DNA from: Protopterus annectens
Taxonomy: Eukaryota > Chordata > Ceratodontiformes > Protopteridae
DNA: 64,000 bases
Reading direction: 5' to 3'
NCBI RefSeq assembly: GCF_019279795.1
Contig: NC_056745.1
Span: 508,897,716 to 508,961,715, forward strand
Positions 11,172-22,200 of this stretch are shown one piece after another. A program made the translations under genes and the position numbers. The first letter of the stretch is position 1. Each line of letters begins with the position of its first letter. Below the pieces are notes generated by a model, which did not search any database, was not told where the DNA came from, and saw only the letters and a list, made by a program, of their open reading frames with translations.

Positions 11172-12917
11172 CTGTTTGAGTTGTTGTGTGCCAATGTCTA
11201 GGCCTGAAAGAACCTTGTGGCTGGCCTCTGCCCCTTGGGCGTCTGTACCTACCCCTTTGGGGTCTGTCTGATGCAGGAAAGGACCAGTTTTTTGATGGCC
11301 AGTTTCTGCTGAAACGGGGAGGTTGTACCTGTAAAAAATCTTTAACTGTCTGCATAGATTTTGCCTTTTCTTCCATTTTCTTTAAAACTTCCTCTGCTTT
11401 GACACCAAACAACACATCTTTCTGCAATGGAGCATCCAATAACTTTGCTTTGACATGTTTTGGTAAGGCTTGCTTTTTTAGCCAAGCATGTCTATGTATT
11501 ACAGATCCTGCGACAGCTGCTCTACATGAGGCTTCCAATGAATCAAAACCACACTAAGGTATGCTTTCCCACCTGTTCTGCTGCATGCAGCAAATCCTGC
11601 ATCTCTCTGAAATCAGGTTGATCTGTCTGAGGGATCATTTTCTGCTTTAACTGTGTAATCAAGTACTGCTAGTATTTTAGCATGTGGAATTGGCAGTTTA
11701 AGGCCCTCATGGCCAAACTGGCAGACGTATACACTTTCTTCCCCCATCTTTCTAATGCTCTGGAATCTCTTTCAGAAGGTAGTGGATTCTTAGCAGTAGA
11801 GGCCTTAACCCCTTTGGGACCCTGGGAAATGGTTTCGGGGTCTGCAACAGGGCTTTTATATAGAAACTTATGAGAATCAGGAACTCGGTAGTATCTGTCT
11901 GGTTTAGCTGGTGCAGGAGGTAAGGAATCTGGGTTTAGACTAGATTCGGAGTAAACATCATCCAAAATGTCTAAAACTGTAGGAATTGCAAGGGGTCTAT
12001 GCTGTGGGAGAAGAAGAAACTCAGAGTCTTTTCTTAGAGTCAGAGTAATCTTGGCCTTCCCAGTGGAAGTGTTCCCTCATGGTGTGTAAAGTTTCCATGA
12101 AAGAGTAGTCTTCAGGGGGGGAGACAGAGGGAATGGACTCTTCAGCATCACCTGAGTCTTCATAAGGAGGGAAGAAATAATCCTGGTCCTCAGAGTTAGC
12201 TGAGGAAATGGATGCTTGGTCAGAGGAAGGATAATCTTCCTCCAGTCTAGGCCTTTTGTCAGGAGGGGGTTGTGAACCCCTGATAAGGGTAATTAAATCC
12301 TCAGACATCTTAAGCATCTGTTATTTAGGCATAGGGGCCTGTGGGGGGGGGGGGGACTGTGGACCCGGTTTCCTAACTTTTAAGGGGGCTTTAAGTTTAG
12401 CATAAGACTTAAGAGAGATAGTTGTCGGTTTGAAGACACCTTCAGAAACCGAAGGCCTGTCCAAAATCTCCTGATCACCGTCAGGGTTGGCGTCAGAGGG
12501 GTGAGATGGAACCGGCTCCTGAGGCCTAGCTGATTCGGTCTGGGAGGCCGTCAGAATTTCTAAATCTGCGGTAGTCAGGGGCTGCGTAGGCACCTCGCTG
12601 AAAACCGGAGAACCAGCGGCAGGCCTTGCTGAGGCCTCAGTATCTGGTCTTGGCCTTGGTTGCCTGTTCTTATCCTTGCGTTTTTTAATCATTGCTGATG
12701 TCGGTTGATCCGACGACATGCTATAATTAAATTTTCTGCCAAAATAATGTCGGGCGAAATCTGCCTGACGCTAGATTGTACTTTTGTTGAACCTAGCACA
12801 AAACAGAAAACCAGAGACATCGTGGTCTGGGCCTAGGCAAGGAATACAATAAGAATGAAAATCCTTATGAGGTATTTGCTTCCCAGAAGAAATGTAATCA
12901 TTAACTTTGTCTGACAT
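11161..12917 (-). pseudogene. DIRS-A1 gag (ORF1), broken
   Basis: The start codon at 12,917 encodes MSDKVND, followed by a Cys/His-rich stretch (HSYCIPCLGPDHDV) in which several Cys of the A2/A3 version are replaced. A basic segment KKRKDKNRQPRPRPDTEA follows, then a long acidic, proline-rich region (12,719-12,021), and a C-terminal helical part with QDLLHAAEQVGKH-like coding, KAEEVLKKMEEKAKSMQTVK and an RG-rich end (11,538-11,161). A 13-G run at 12,343-12,355 sits in the proline-rich part and changes frame. The gag end overlaps the RT start by about 11 nt. Gag is presumed to package element RNA; that is inferred from position. Confidence 0.85.
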
Positions 12918-13036
12918 CGGTCTGAGGCAAGAAAAGTTTCCCCAATGGGGTACTTAGCTTTAGAGAAGACTTCGGGCTGAAATTCAATTCGAAAATCTCA
13001 GGAGCTGGCCGACCGGCACTTGCGAACTGCTTCTGC

Positions 13037-13235
13037 TTCGGGCACCGCGCGGCAAAATAAGACTGAAGAAAATGGTGTTGGCTGCCTCTTTTAAAACCCT
13101 GTTGCAGTGACGTCAGGGAAGAAGCGACGACAACCGACGCTGGACCAAGACTTTGGGATTCGGCCGACTGTGGGACTGCCTGATGACAGGATAACCCAAG
13201 TGTGATGACTGCAGCAGCATTACACGATGAACATC
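13037..13235 (-). promoter_or_regulatory. DIRS-A1 right ITR with 5' promoter elements
   Basis: This is the 5' end of the element on the minus strand. A perfect CRE palindrome TGACGTCA lies at 13,108-13,115. About 12 bp inside it, on the minus strand, lies ggttttaaaagagg, which occupies the position of the TATA box of other copies. The repeat pairs with 7,696-7,892. Gag ATG follows about 170 bp downstream. Promoter function is inferred from motif order and position. Confidence 0.65.
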
Positions 13236-14113
13236 CAAGCAGTCAGCTTGAGGCTGTCCAGATCAGGCGGACTGATGCCAGAGGGATGGGAGATGAGATC
13301 CGGGCAGGGATCCAGAATCCATGGAGGAGTTCGAGCACGAGACCAGAGGAAGGGGAACCACACTTGAGGCCAGAACGGGGCAATGAGGATCACTTTGCAC
13401 CCTAGTCGAGTCGGTAAGCCTTCTAAAGAAACTTTGGAATGAGAGGTAGCTGGGAAAGGCATAAAAGTAACCTGGGAGGCCAAGCACGGATTAGAGCGTC
13501 TCTGTGGGGAGTCCCCTAGTGAGGGGATCAGAGCGAAGAACTCGCTGCACTTCACATTGGAAGGAGATGCAAAGAGATCGCAGAAAGGGTGACCCCATGC
13601 GAGGAAGATCTCCTCCACTACTGACTGTTTCAGAGACCACTCGTATGGCATTAGAATAGCCTGACTCAGTCTGTCCGCTAAAAATGATGGGAGTGTCCTG
13701 GGATGTGCATTGCAATCAATAAGCGACTGGTGGAGACTGTCCACTCCCACACTCTCATGGCCTCGCGGCAGAGAGGGTAAGATATGGTCCCTCCTTGTTT
13801 GTTGATGTAACAGACATGTTGTCTGACTGAACTGCAATCGTCCCTGGGGGAAGAACAGCGTGAAAGGCTTGCAATGCCAAAAGCATTGCCCTCATCTCCA
13901 GAGCACTGATATGCAATCTGGTCTCTGTCTGGGACCCCATGCCTTGGACCGTCCATCCCAAAAAGTGCCCCCCCACCTGAGCTGGGAGGCACCCGTGGTC
14001 ACTGTGGCTTGGGCTGGGGTTAAGAAAGGACGACCTGCCAAGATTTCCAATGACTAGAGCCACCATAGAAGAGAAATCTTGCAGGCTCTGCTGATTCTTA
14101 TAGGGTACCACTT
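13236..14113 (-). pseudogene. DIRS-C RNase H and downstream domain, broken
   Basis: Minus-strand pieces include ISLLWWL near 14,080, which aligns to KEFLWW of A2. RNase H follows with HISALEMRAMLLALQAFHA (catalytic Glu) and VQSDNMSVTS (Asp) near 13,800-13,920. The methyltransferase-like WGHPFCDLFASPSNVKC segment follows near 13,545-13,600. Coding ends with LKLTA at 13,240, where A1 interrupts it. Reading frames alternate, so it is not functional. Confidence 0.8.
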
Positions 14114-14249
14114 AGCAACTCAAAATAACAAAGACAAACTGCAAAAAAAGGGAGCCAAGAGGCTGAACCACCATGAAACAAATGGTTTAAAATCCAAAAT
14201 CCAACTGGAACGAATACGGTGAAAAAATTCGATTTATTTTAAGCCACAA

Positions 14250-14300
14250 ACATGTAAAGCTTTTCATCGGTGACTCCTCACCAACTTCTTCAGAAATTTA
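14250..14300 (-). ncRNA. Hammerhead-ribozyme-like motif in PLE tail
   Basis: On the minus strand CTGAAGA (C-U-G-A-N-G-A core) is followed by one extra A and a hairpin GTTGGTGA-ggag-TCACCGAT (eight pairs including two G-T). It continues with GAAA, the tiny AAGCTT step and T before ACATG. This matches the order core / stem II / GAAA / minimal stem III / UH described for PLE hammerheads. Stem I is poorly preserved, so activity is doubtful. Confidence 0.5.
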
Positions 14301-14635
14301 AAATATCGCACCATTAACGTGGCTTGCTAAAATACAAAGCTGAGGTCACATGATATCAACACGTTTTCCTTACATCAAAAAATAAAATTTGGATAAACTA
14401 ATATAAATAACATAACATACCACATACTACTATGCAAATAAGGTGTTTAAAAAAAAAAAAAAAAAAAAAAACACTTGTAACAAAGGCTGGCAAACCAAAC
14501 AGCCGCTACCCTATATTATGTTATATTTACACTGAAGCAGCGTTAGTTACTGGCACCATGCCAGTTTAGCTGAAAAAGGGGCTAATGATGGAAAAATTTC
14601 TATATGTTTGAAATACATGCATGGATTCATTTCAA

Positions 14636-15105
14636 ACCCTTGATAAAATAAAAATAAAGAATAATAAATAATAAAGTAACAATCCTTATAGATGAATTAA
14701 AAGTATGACTGATGGGACCATCAACTATGGATGAAAGTTGAAGTGAGAACCCCCTTAATAAAATTAAGCATATCAAGGAGTGCCCTGAACATGAATTTAA
14801 TTTTACAGTAATAGATCAGTTAGTTCGCAACAACAGGGGGGGGGGGGGTCCTGAATCATTGTTGCTGGAATTTAAGGAATTGTTATGGCAGCTACAATTG
14901 GAAGCCTACCACCATCCAGGCTTTAAATAGTATGTTGTCCATCTCCAGTGTACTGAAAATGAGAAGTTTGGAAAGGTAAAATTTTATTAAGGGGGTTTTT
15001 GCTTCAACTTTCATCCATAGTTGAGGGTCCCATCAGTCATTCTTTTAATTCATCTATAAGGATTGTTACTTTATTATTCTTTATTTTTATTCTATCAAGG
15101 TTCTG
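14636..15105. repeat. Inverted repeat flanking the PLE coding remnant
   Basis: The arms at 14,636-14,765 and 14,985-15,105 are reverse complements; both contain aataaagtaacaatcctt and gactgatggga in opposite senses. The roughly 220-bp loop holds the GIY-YIG remnant. A 10-base deletion/insertion (aataataaat versus aataat) distinguishes the arms. Confidence 0.8.
14773..14930 (+). pseudogene. PLE GIY-YIG endonuclease, C-terminal tail
   Basis: The plus-strand frame ends EFKELLWQLQLEAYHHPGFK and TAG. It resembles the end of PLE endonucleases (E-x-x-W-x-x-x-L-x-x-x-x-P-x-G-L/F-N/K). Upstream HEFNFTVIDQLVRNNRGG contains a 13-G run (14,836-14,848). Only the last 50 or so codons survive. Confidence 0.55.
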
Positions 15106-15117
15106 AAATGAACTGCC

Positions 15118-16060
15118 AGGGTCCACTGAAGCACCCTCATGTGAAGGCATGCACATGGAAGAATTGAAATTGCTGCGGCCATGGAGCCTAGGGCTCGGAG
15201 AACATCACTCGCCATTGGCGTCCTGGGGCCGAGGATCACTGACACATGAGCCTGTAGGTTCTGGACCCTGTCCGGAGTGAGAAAAACTTGCAACAGTAGA
15301 GTGTGCAACCGTGCCCCTATGAATTCCAAGGTCTGTGTCGGGTTCAAGCGGGACTTGGCGATGTTGATGGTAATCCCTAGATTGACTGCAAGATGCAGGA
15401 AGGAGTCTTTGGCCATGTAAAGTAGATGCTTGGTGGCAACAGTGAGGAGCCAATAGTCTAGGTAAGGAAACACCTGAATTCCCTGAAGTCTCGGGTGAGC
15501 CGCTATGACTGCCATAACGTTGGTAAACACCCTGAGGCCTGTGGTGAGACCGAAGGGAAGGACTCTGAACTGGAAATGATTGGCTCCCAGCCAGAAGCAA
15601 AGGAATCTCCTGGAGCTTCTGTAAATTTTGATGCGGTAGCAAGCGTTCTGGAGGTCTATCGAGCACATCCAGTTGCATCCTCGGAGGTAAGGTAGAATGG
15701 ACTGCAAGGTGACCATCTGGAATTTCTGCTTGACTACAGACTGGTTTCAGGGTTGGCAGGTCCAATATGGGTCTGAGGTCCTCCTCCTTTTTTTGCACTA
15801 AAAAGAACCTGGAGTAAACGCCTGATCCGGACTGATCTGGGGGGACCAGTCCAATGGCCCGATTGTAAAGCAGCTTTGAAATTTCGTGCTCTGCGATTTC
15901 CCTCTGGGCAGGTGGAACATCCAGGAGGCATTTTGATTGGATGGATGGGGCAATGAATGGGATGGAGTATCCTCTGGATATTATTTGGAGCACCCAGCGG
16001 TCTGCCGTAATGGACTCCCACGCCGTTAGATGCAATGACAATCTTCCCCCAACTGTCTCC
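15118..16060 (-). pseudogene. DIRS-C reverse transcriptase, broken
   Basis: Order on the minus strand: ITADRWVLQIISRGYSIPF (near 15,960-16,020), YSRFFLVQKKEEDLRPILDL (near 15,750-15,810), a frameshift, then VTLQSILPYL, SIDLQNACYRIKI, LPFGLTTGLRVFTN and the active-site loop FPYLDYWLL. The YxDD box is YLDY, so the second Asp is lost. The continuous piece 15,716-15,118 ends at LQWTL, where the PLE inserted. The family is clear and the copy is inactive. Confidence 0.85.
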
Positions 16061-18280
16061 AGAGTAGGACAGTCGGGGAAACCCCTCAGGGTTGCTGTGC
16101 GGGTCTGTCCGAGAAGGTCTCCCTAGACCCAAAGCTCTTCGGGCCCCCTCTGCCTCTGGGGTGGTGTCTGTCTTGTCCCCCTCTGTCTCTAGGGGATGAG
16201 TTGTCCTGAGTGTCCCGGGAAAACTGATTTTCGGAACCACATCTTCTGCCCTCTCGGATTCCTAGAAAAGGATCTTTGAGGGCTAGAGAAGCAGACTCCG
16301 ACGGCAGACAAAGTCTTCCTGTCCTCCTCACTCTGGACTAGGGTGACACGAACTGTCTTCCCAAACAGGGAGGAACTGTCAAAGGGAGCATTTGAAAATG
16401 ACACCGTGAAGGAGTCCCACGAATTGACAATGTCAGAGCCAAGCATGCCACCTCATAGCTAAGCCGGGCCTAGCCGCTCCTTCCATGCATGGGAAAGAAG
16501 TCGCATGGATGTGTTCGAAACGGATTTCAGAGTCTACATTTTCGCCGAGAAAAGTCGCTTGCCCTCTAGCGACAAAAACTCTGGGGGCGACAGCGAATTC
16601 CGTGACGAGGTCTTGCTGGAGTCAAATGACGTGTGCCAAATTCAGCGCTCGTATGGAAAATGTCTCTGAAGACTCGCTTCCCAAAGTGATCCTCCACCCT
16701 AGACTCTTTGTCCAGAGGATGGACTGAAGAACTTTCCTGAGCCAGTTCTCTCTTTGTGGCAGCTGCCACCACCATAGCATCTACAGGGGATCCCTTGTAC
16801 CAAGCCTGTCTGTGGGAGGAAAAAGGATCCTGTCTGTGTGTTTGGGTATTGGCTCTGTGGTGTCAGGCTCCTTCCATGCCCGTGTGGTAATAAGATCCAC
16901 TAATGAATCTGCAGGAGGGGACACCCAGGATGTAGATGGGCCCGTGCCAAAGGCCTCCAAGAATACTGACTCGTCCGTAGAGGGTATGGGGCTGACCAAC
17001 CTCCCCTCTGGCAGAGGATTTCCATGATGTCTCCAAAGGAGACATCCTCGTTAGGTGACCTGGGGAACTCTCACCTTCATCCAAGTCAGTATGTTCTATG
17101 AGGGACTCGGGGGAGTGCATGTGCCTCCTCTTACATGAATGCTTACGGGGAGTCTCCTCAGTGGGACTCTCTGAAAAAGGCTCGTAAGTCAAGGGGGGGG
17201 GGGGTTCCACAACGGGATCCACCTGGGGGTCCTCTAGCATGGGCTGTCCCTGGGACAAGTTGATGGGAGTTGTGACCAAATCCACGGCAGCGTAGGTGGA
17301 GTCCGAAGCAATGGGCTGGAGTCTCAGTTCCTGAGAGAGAACCCTCTCCACCATGTCAAAGACCGAAGGAGAGCGCACCTCCTTGGCAACCAACAAGGAA
17401 GAAGCTCTCCTCGGCTCAGTCATGAGGATTGGAGCAGAGGCCAAGGTAGCCAGGGTTCCGAAGGAACGGCTCAGATCCGACAAAAGTCGGAGCCGAAGAC
17501 ATTTCCATTCCCTCGGATCCGGCTCCCTGTTCTCAGCCCTGAGAGTTGCTCGGATCCGAACAAGTCTGATCAGAGGAACTCAAGGTAACATCTGGCATTG
17601 AGGTTGGAGGAACCATCAGCACATAACCCCCCAGCTCCGAGCATCCAAGAATCCATAAACCCTGAAACCGCAGGTCGGATCGGGGAAGGAGAGATAGGGT
17701 GGAAGAAGGGCAAAGAGGTCACCTCTCCGGCCAGAGAGGGGCATGGCAAGATTCCCATTTGGATTTAGATCTGAATGAATCTCCGCATCATTCTGTCCAC
17801 GTCAAGCTCAGACAGACTCAGTCGACCTCGAGGAGGCGACAGACTCGGATATGGCTCTATGAGATGACCTCGAAGGCCTCTGGTCCGAGGGCTCTGTCGG
17901 CCCTGGAGAGAACCTCAGGGAATGGAGCCGAGGAAAAGAGGTCCTAACAATTTTAGAGGGTGGACTGGGAAATGGTTCCCACTCTGGGGATCTTTTGCAG
18001 TGCCTTTCTGCCCTTTTCTCTCTTTCTCACTCTTGTCCTTATCCTTTGTCTTAGTCCCCATCTCAGCAGGCTTAGAGGGAGGTTGAGTCTCAGCCTGAGT
18101 GGGGGGTTGGTCGGCTACTGGAGCCAATGTCGAGGCCGTCGTGTCTAAGGCAGAAACTGGTAGCAGGCCCTTAGCTACCAGTTTCGCCTTCCTCTCTTTC
18201 AGGGACTTGGGGTTGAACACTGCACACACATACACTACATGGCAGACTAAGGTGGGGAACGCCAAGGCAAATAACACACA
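16060..18280 (-). pseudogene. DIRS-C gag (ORF1), broken
   Basis: Minus-strand coding of low complexity: a basic N-terminal piece (KSLKERKAKLVAKGLLPV, near 18,150-18,210; KTKDKDKSEKERKGQKG, near 17,985-18,035), an acidic Ser/Pro-rich middle (17,483-16,781, with a 12-G run at 17,193-17,204) and a C-terminal part with TKRELAQESSSVH (16,730-16,775) and SLFGKTVRVTL (16,340-16,375). A Gly/Arg-rich end (GGPKSFGSRET) lies near 16,100-16,160. Position between promoter ITR and RT identifies it as gag. It is divergent from the A/B gags. Confidence 0.7.
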
Positions 18281-18559
18281 GTGTGACCATCAGCTGGTGA
18301 AAGCTTGTGGCCACACTGTGCATTTTTTAAATGTTGGTTTTGACTGGTCAGCCATAATCACACTCCACTCAGCCAAACACTAAACCAACAACGCACACAT
18401 ACAAGGGTTGGTTAGGCCTACTCTACCTCTGAAAATACAAACTTTCTAAACTTTTTTTTTTTTTTTTTAATAAACCGACGAAGGGGAGGAAGGGTTGCTC
18501 ACAAACACTATTCTCACACACTAAATATATGTACCAAAAATTTCACTTAATATACCCAA

Positions 18560-18750
18560 CTTGGACCTAGAGAGACCACGATGCATACGCATGAAGCGGC
18601 AAACGAGATCTAGGGAAGGTAGGAAATGTGAGGGGTTATGGGTAAGGGGAGGAGCTTGGAGCAGATGCTTGATAAAATGTTGCCGGTGCTGATCCGATAC
18701 GGATCCGAATACCCACAGGTTACAGATAAATGAAGTTAACTACTTCAGAT
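18560..18750. repeat. DIRS-C right inverted terminal repeat
   Basis: Reverse complement of 6,279-6,440. Shared features are gcttgataaaatgttg, a ggatccgaat(a/c) motif and acccacaggtt. It ends at tacttcagat (18,741-18,750). Confidence 0.85.
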
Positions 18751-19125
18751 CAACAAATTCCTGAGAAAAATTAACTGGATTATTAATCTGGGGGCAAATA
18801 AACAGGTTTAAACAGAACACTGCAAATATCTGTTGGCAAAAGTTTATTTACTTTTATAAACTATATATCTTATTGTGACTAATTTCACTTAGTTCATATA
18901 TAAGCAAGTTAAGATTTAATATAACAAATTCTGAAGATATATTATGAAAACATTTTAAAAACTTTTTAACTGGATAAGCATATTCATGCAGTAAGCAAAG
19001 TTATGTAATAAGGCGACTGTGATTATGTATGATTTTTACAGTAAAAAAAGAAGCTGACTTGGCTTTGTGAAGGGTTTTCTTATTACAAATAAGGGACTTG
19101 AATACGTGTGTGTACATGTATATAC

Positions 19126-19126
<1 letters not shown>
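18751..19126. other. No recognisable feature
   Basis: AT-rich sequence between DIRS-C and a microsatellite, with no significant reading frame. Confidence 0.5.

Positions 19127-19200
<74 letters not shown>
19127..19200. repeat. (AT)n-(AC)n compound microsatellite
   Basis: About 32 bases of AT alternation are followed by 41 bases of AC alternation. Confidence 0.95.
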
Positions 19201-19203
<3 letters not shown>

Positions 19204-19478
19204 CCCACAAGTGTCTATCATCAAATATTGAAAGCAACAAAAGAGTGAGTCCAAAAAGATTGATCTTTTTAGAGTGAATCTAAAAAGCATGGAAAAAAAA
19301 AAAAAACAAAGCACGGCAAAAAAGCAAATCAAAACATATTTTTTCATCCCCCACACCTCCTGTTAATTATATATAAAACTGGGATACATAACAGTGAGAA
19401 AAGGATAAATTCCCAGCTCCCTCTGTATTTTGATTTCCTTGGTTCAAGAACATTCACTCTTGAATGATCACTCATACA

Positions 19479-19479
<1 letters not shown>

Positions 19480-19575
<96 letters not shown>

Positions 19576-19580
19576 AGATT
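19480..19580. repeat. (AT)n-(AG)n compound microsatellite
   Basis: About 68 bases of pure AT are followed by about 30 bases of AG. Open frames across it are simple-sequence artefacts. Confidence 0.95.
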
Positions 19581-19651
19581 TTACCCATTTCCTTTCTGTA
19601 CCTAATTCTTGAGTGATGTGCACTGCCAACAGTAGGGATAATTAATCAGGT

Positions 19652-19975
19652 ACCTGGCTTCTACTGCAACTTTTAACTGACCCAGGAAACTTACCTGAAA
19701 CACCGGCATCTCAGTCGCTCCAGCCCAAAGTGCGATGCAAGTCTTATAAGTGCCCGAGAACCTGGCTCCCCCTGCAAATTTCAACTGACCCAGGAAATTT
19801 ACGTGAAATACTAGCATCTTGGTCACTTCAGCCCAAAGTGCAATACAAGTCCTACGAGTGCCTAAGTACCTGGCATCCCCTGCAACTTGCAATTGACCCA
19901 GGAAACTTGCCTGAAACACCTGCATCTTGGTCGCTCCAACCCGAAGTAACAAAAGTCCTATGAGTGGCTAAGTAT
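19652..19975. repeat. Minisatellite, three 108-bp units
   Basis: Units start with acctggc at 19,652, 19,760 and 19,868. Each contains tgacccaggaaa and tcagtcgctcc/tcttggtc(a/g)ct variants. Divergence between units is about 10-15 percent by eye. Because 108 is a multiple of three, open frames run through it on both strands; no protein family is recognisable. Confidence 0.9.
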
Positions 19976-21237
19976 GCACCTAGTAGCTGTAAATTTATTA
20001 ACCATACAAATTTATAAAACACCATATACCATCATTTATGTAAAACCCCTCTCAATACCAGCTGCACATCACGGAAACCCTCTGTCACCTCTTCATATCT
20101 TTCCCCAGGCGTCCCCCTACTTTGTACCATTCATCTCCGCTATTCAAGTTGTGCCTCTTAAAATGCACTACACTACTTTGTGACCTCCTCAAGTCTACAC
20201 AAATCTTTCTACTTTATCCTAACCACTCACTTCTCTTCATTTTCAAAGACTCTCATTTTGGTTAATTTGATAGTTATTAAGTCAGTAATACTTAACTTAG
20301 AGTTTTAGATACCTAGACCTTACTGAATCAGTATAACAGTGCTCTTGTTTCTATTCAATATTTTCTACTCTTCCAGTTATACCATCCTATACAAAAGCAT
20401 TTCTTTACAGATTGTTTCTTGCTTGTACTTCTTGCCCAAACGATGAATAAAAGGTCCAACCTGCTCAATTTGCCATTGCTTTACTTGGGCTCACTCCGCT
20501 CCCCTACCCTAAACCATTTCCCACCCACCCCCACTTTCCTTGCATATATAGTTCATCAAACCACTCAGTTTTTCGTGTTCCACTCAGATTTCAATAACCA
20601 TACCCTCTACTCTCAAATAATTACAATTTAAAAGTATCCTGCACTAATATTGTTCTTGTTCCAAACATCCTAACTATACTTTACCTCTAAACAATTAAAC
20701 TCTACTAAACAATTAGAATTAGAAATATCAAAACCAATCATTGTTCCAAACATCCTAAACTTCTAAGACAGCACATATCCTACTTCTTACCATAGAAAAT
20801 ATCCAACACCATACAGCTAGCAACCCAGACTACCATCCTTATGATTTCCCTCTTAACATTAACCTATGCTACCTTCTTCTATTACATGATGTGTTCTCTT
20901 CCTCAAAACACTCACTCTCCCGATAACTACACAACCCTATGAAACAAGTTTCTCAAATATATCTCATCCTTTTTCACATACAATACTGTATTAACTCGTA
21001 AATTCAAACTTATCCTCTGCAATACCAAACAAAAACTAACTCCCAATTCTACACCAAAGTCCATTAGTAAATCCAGCTACTTCGTACCCACTCTAATAAC
21101 CTCCTACTTTATCTCAAAAGTGGTGTTATTCACCAAAATCCAGGCCCTTCCATCTCCCTAAACACAAACCTCCCCTCCTCGTAGTAACAAGTCACCCACT
21201 CCTTTCTCAAACACACCCACAAATACCAGAAACCTTA
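19976..21237 (+). other. C-rich plus strand, possible 5' part of the LINE
   Basis: The plus strand is rich in C, A and T with few G. Base composition is like the LINE that follows, so it may be that element's 5' UTR and ORF1. I see no recognisable domain. Confidence 0.35.
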
Positions 21238-22200
21238 CCATGATAGCAATCAATACAAGAAGCATCTGTAATAAAATTACTGAATTTCATGCTCGGCTCT
21301 CGCAAAATACCCAAGAAAGAGTCCCCAACGGGGTACTTAGCTTTTTCGAAGTCTTCGGTAGCTGAAATCACTGGATCTGACCGACCGGCACTTGCAAACA
21401 GCTTCTGCTTCGGGCACCGCGCGGCAAGAAAGACTGAGGAAAATGGCGTCGGCTGACGCTTTTATACCCCAGACACTCTGACGTCAGGGAAGGTGCGACA
21501 TCAGCCGAGGCCAGACCCAGACTTTGGAATCCGGCCGACCGAAGGACTGCCTGAGGCAGGACAACCCATATGTTATGACTGCAGATGCATCCTTGAAGGA
21601 CATCTAGGCTATAACCACATATAATTAACAGTGAAATAATTCCAAATGGCTACAACATCTCCTGAAAAGATAGAACCACTACAAAAGGTGGTGGCGTAGC
21701 TCCTATTTATCGCAACTCTTTAACCATTACAACCTTTCCCAAACCTATCACCTTTTGTTAAAATAGAAGTTCTATTAGGGTTATTAAAAATAAACAATAA
21801 AATGTATGCATAGGAGTAATCTACATTCCACCAGGACATATACCTACACTAGAAAATTTTCTAGCATGGACTACCCAAAATGCAGAAAACAAAACTATCA
21901 TTCTAGGAGATAACAAATTGGCAGAACCTAACAAACAGACTTGAAAATTGCATTTAAATTAACCTCTATACGTTCACACAACTGGTCACATCGCCACACG
22001 AACACTAAACAATCAGCCAGAATCAACCTTAGACTGGATCCTAGTTTTAGACCCACAAAAGTATTCCAACACTTGTACCCACTTCTCCCTATCTTCCCAC
22101 ATAGAACCCACACACAGGTTCCAAAACCCCACTCATATAGAGAATCTAGAAACCTAACTAATTGCAACCTTACAACATTCAGCAATGCTCTAAACATGGA
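21238..22200 (+). pseudogene. LINE endonuclease (APE type), broken
   Basis: The N-terminal NTRSICNKI block lies at 21,256-21,285. After the DIRS ITR insertion it continues with EIIPNGYNIS, GGGVAPIYRNSLTITT (about 21,690-21,740), VIYIPPGHIPTLENFLAWTT (about 21,815-21,875) and TIILGD (21,895-21,912). These are the strands that carry catalytic residues in LINE endonucleases, but stops and frame shifts are frequent. Confidence 0.7.
21312..21604 (-). mobile_element. Lone DIRS right ITR with 5' leader
   Basis: The right end of a DIRS element only: agtccccaacggggtacttag, the gggcaccgcgcggcaagaaa block, tttataccccag (TATA on the minus strand) and a perfect TGACGTCA at 21,479-21,486. It ends at gacatc (21,604). 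No gag, RT, YR or left ITR accompanies it. It lies inside the LINE endonuclease. Confidence 0.85.

Larger units (their letters stand above)
7669..13235 (-). mobile_element. DIRS-A1: full-length DIRS element nested in DIRS-C
   Basis: A 5,567-bp DIRS copy runs from GT(AC) at 7,669 to gaacatc at 13,235. It is flanked on both sides by DIRS-C coding sequence: C RNase H resumes at 13,236 and C YR ends at 7,668. It has left and right ITRs, an ICR and gag, RT-RH and YR remnants. The left tip has lost about 13 bases between two GTAC motifs compared with A2 and A3. It lacks a target duplication. Coding breaks, including YVND in place of YLDD, show that it is inactive. Confidence 0.92.
14114..15117 (+). 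mobile_element. Short PLE fragment inserted in DIRS-C RT
   Basis: The fragment is flanked by near-identical agggtaccact (14,102-14,112) and agggtccact (15,118-15,127), a target duplication of about 10-12 bp. DIRS-C coding resumes on both sides in the same block (LQW at 15,120; WYP at 14,110). Inside are an inverted PLE 3' tail (14,114-14,630, minus sense), an inverted-repeat pair (14,636-14,765 and 14,985-15,105) and the GIY-YIG C-terminus on the plus strand. Such inverted, truncated copies are typical for PLEs. Confidence 0.7.
6252..18750 (-). mobile_element. DIRS-C: older DIRS element split by A1 and a PLE
   Basis: This YR retrotransposon is bounded by imperfect inverted terminal repeats (left 6,252-6,440; right about 18,560-18,750) and has an ICR at 6,501-6,600. 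Coding order on the minus strand is gag (18,280-16,060), RT (16,060-15,118), RNase H plus downstream domain (14,113-13,236) and YR (7,668-6,638). DIRS-A1 (5,567 bp) and a PLE fragment (about 1.0 kb) are nested inside. Without them the element is about 5.9 kb, the usual size for DIRS. Many stops and frameshifts show that it is old. Confidence 0.88.

Noticed and set aside
16485-17027. Plus-strand open frames within DIRS-C gag as separate genes
   Set aside because: They are antisense to a low-complexity gag on the minus strand and have no recognisable motifs.
19036-19612. Open frames with (YI)n, (CV)n and (RE)n repeats
   Set aside because: They are translations of AT, AC and AG microsatellites.
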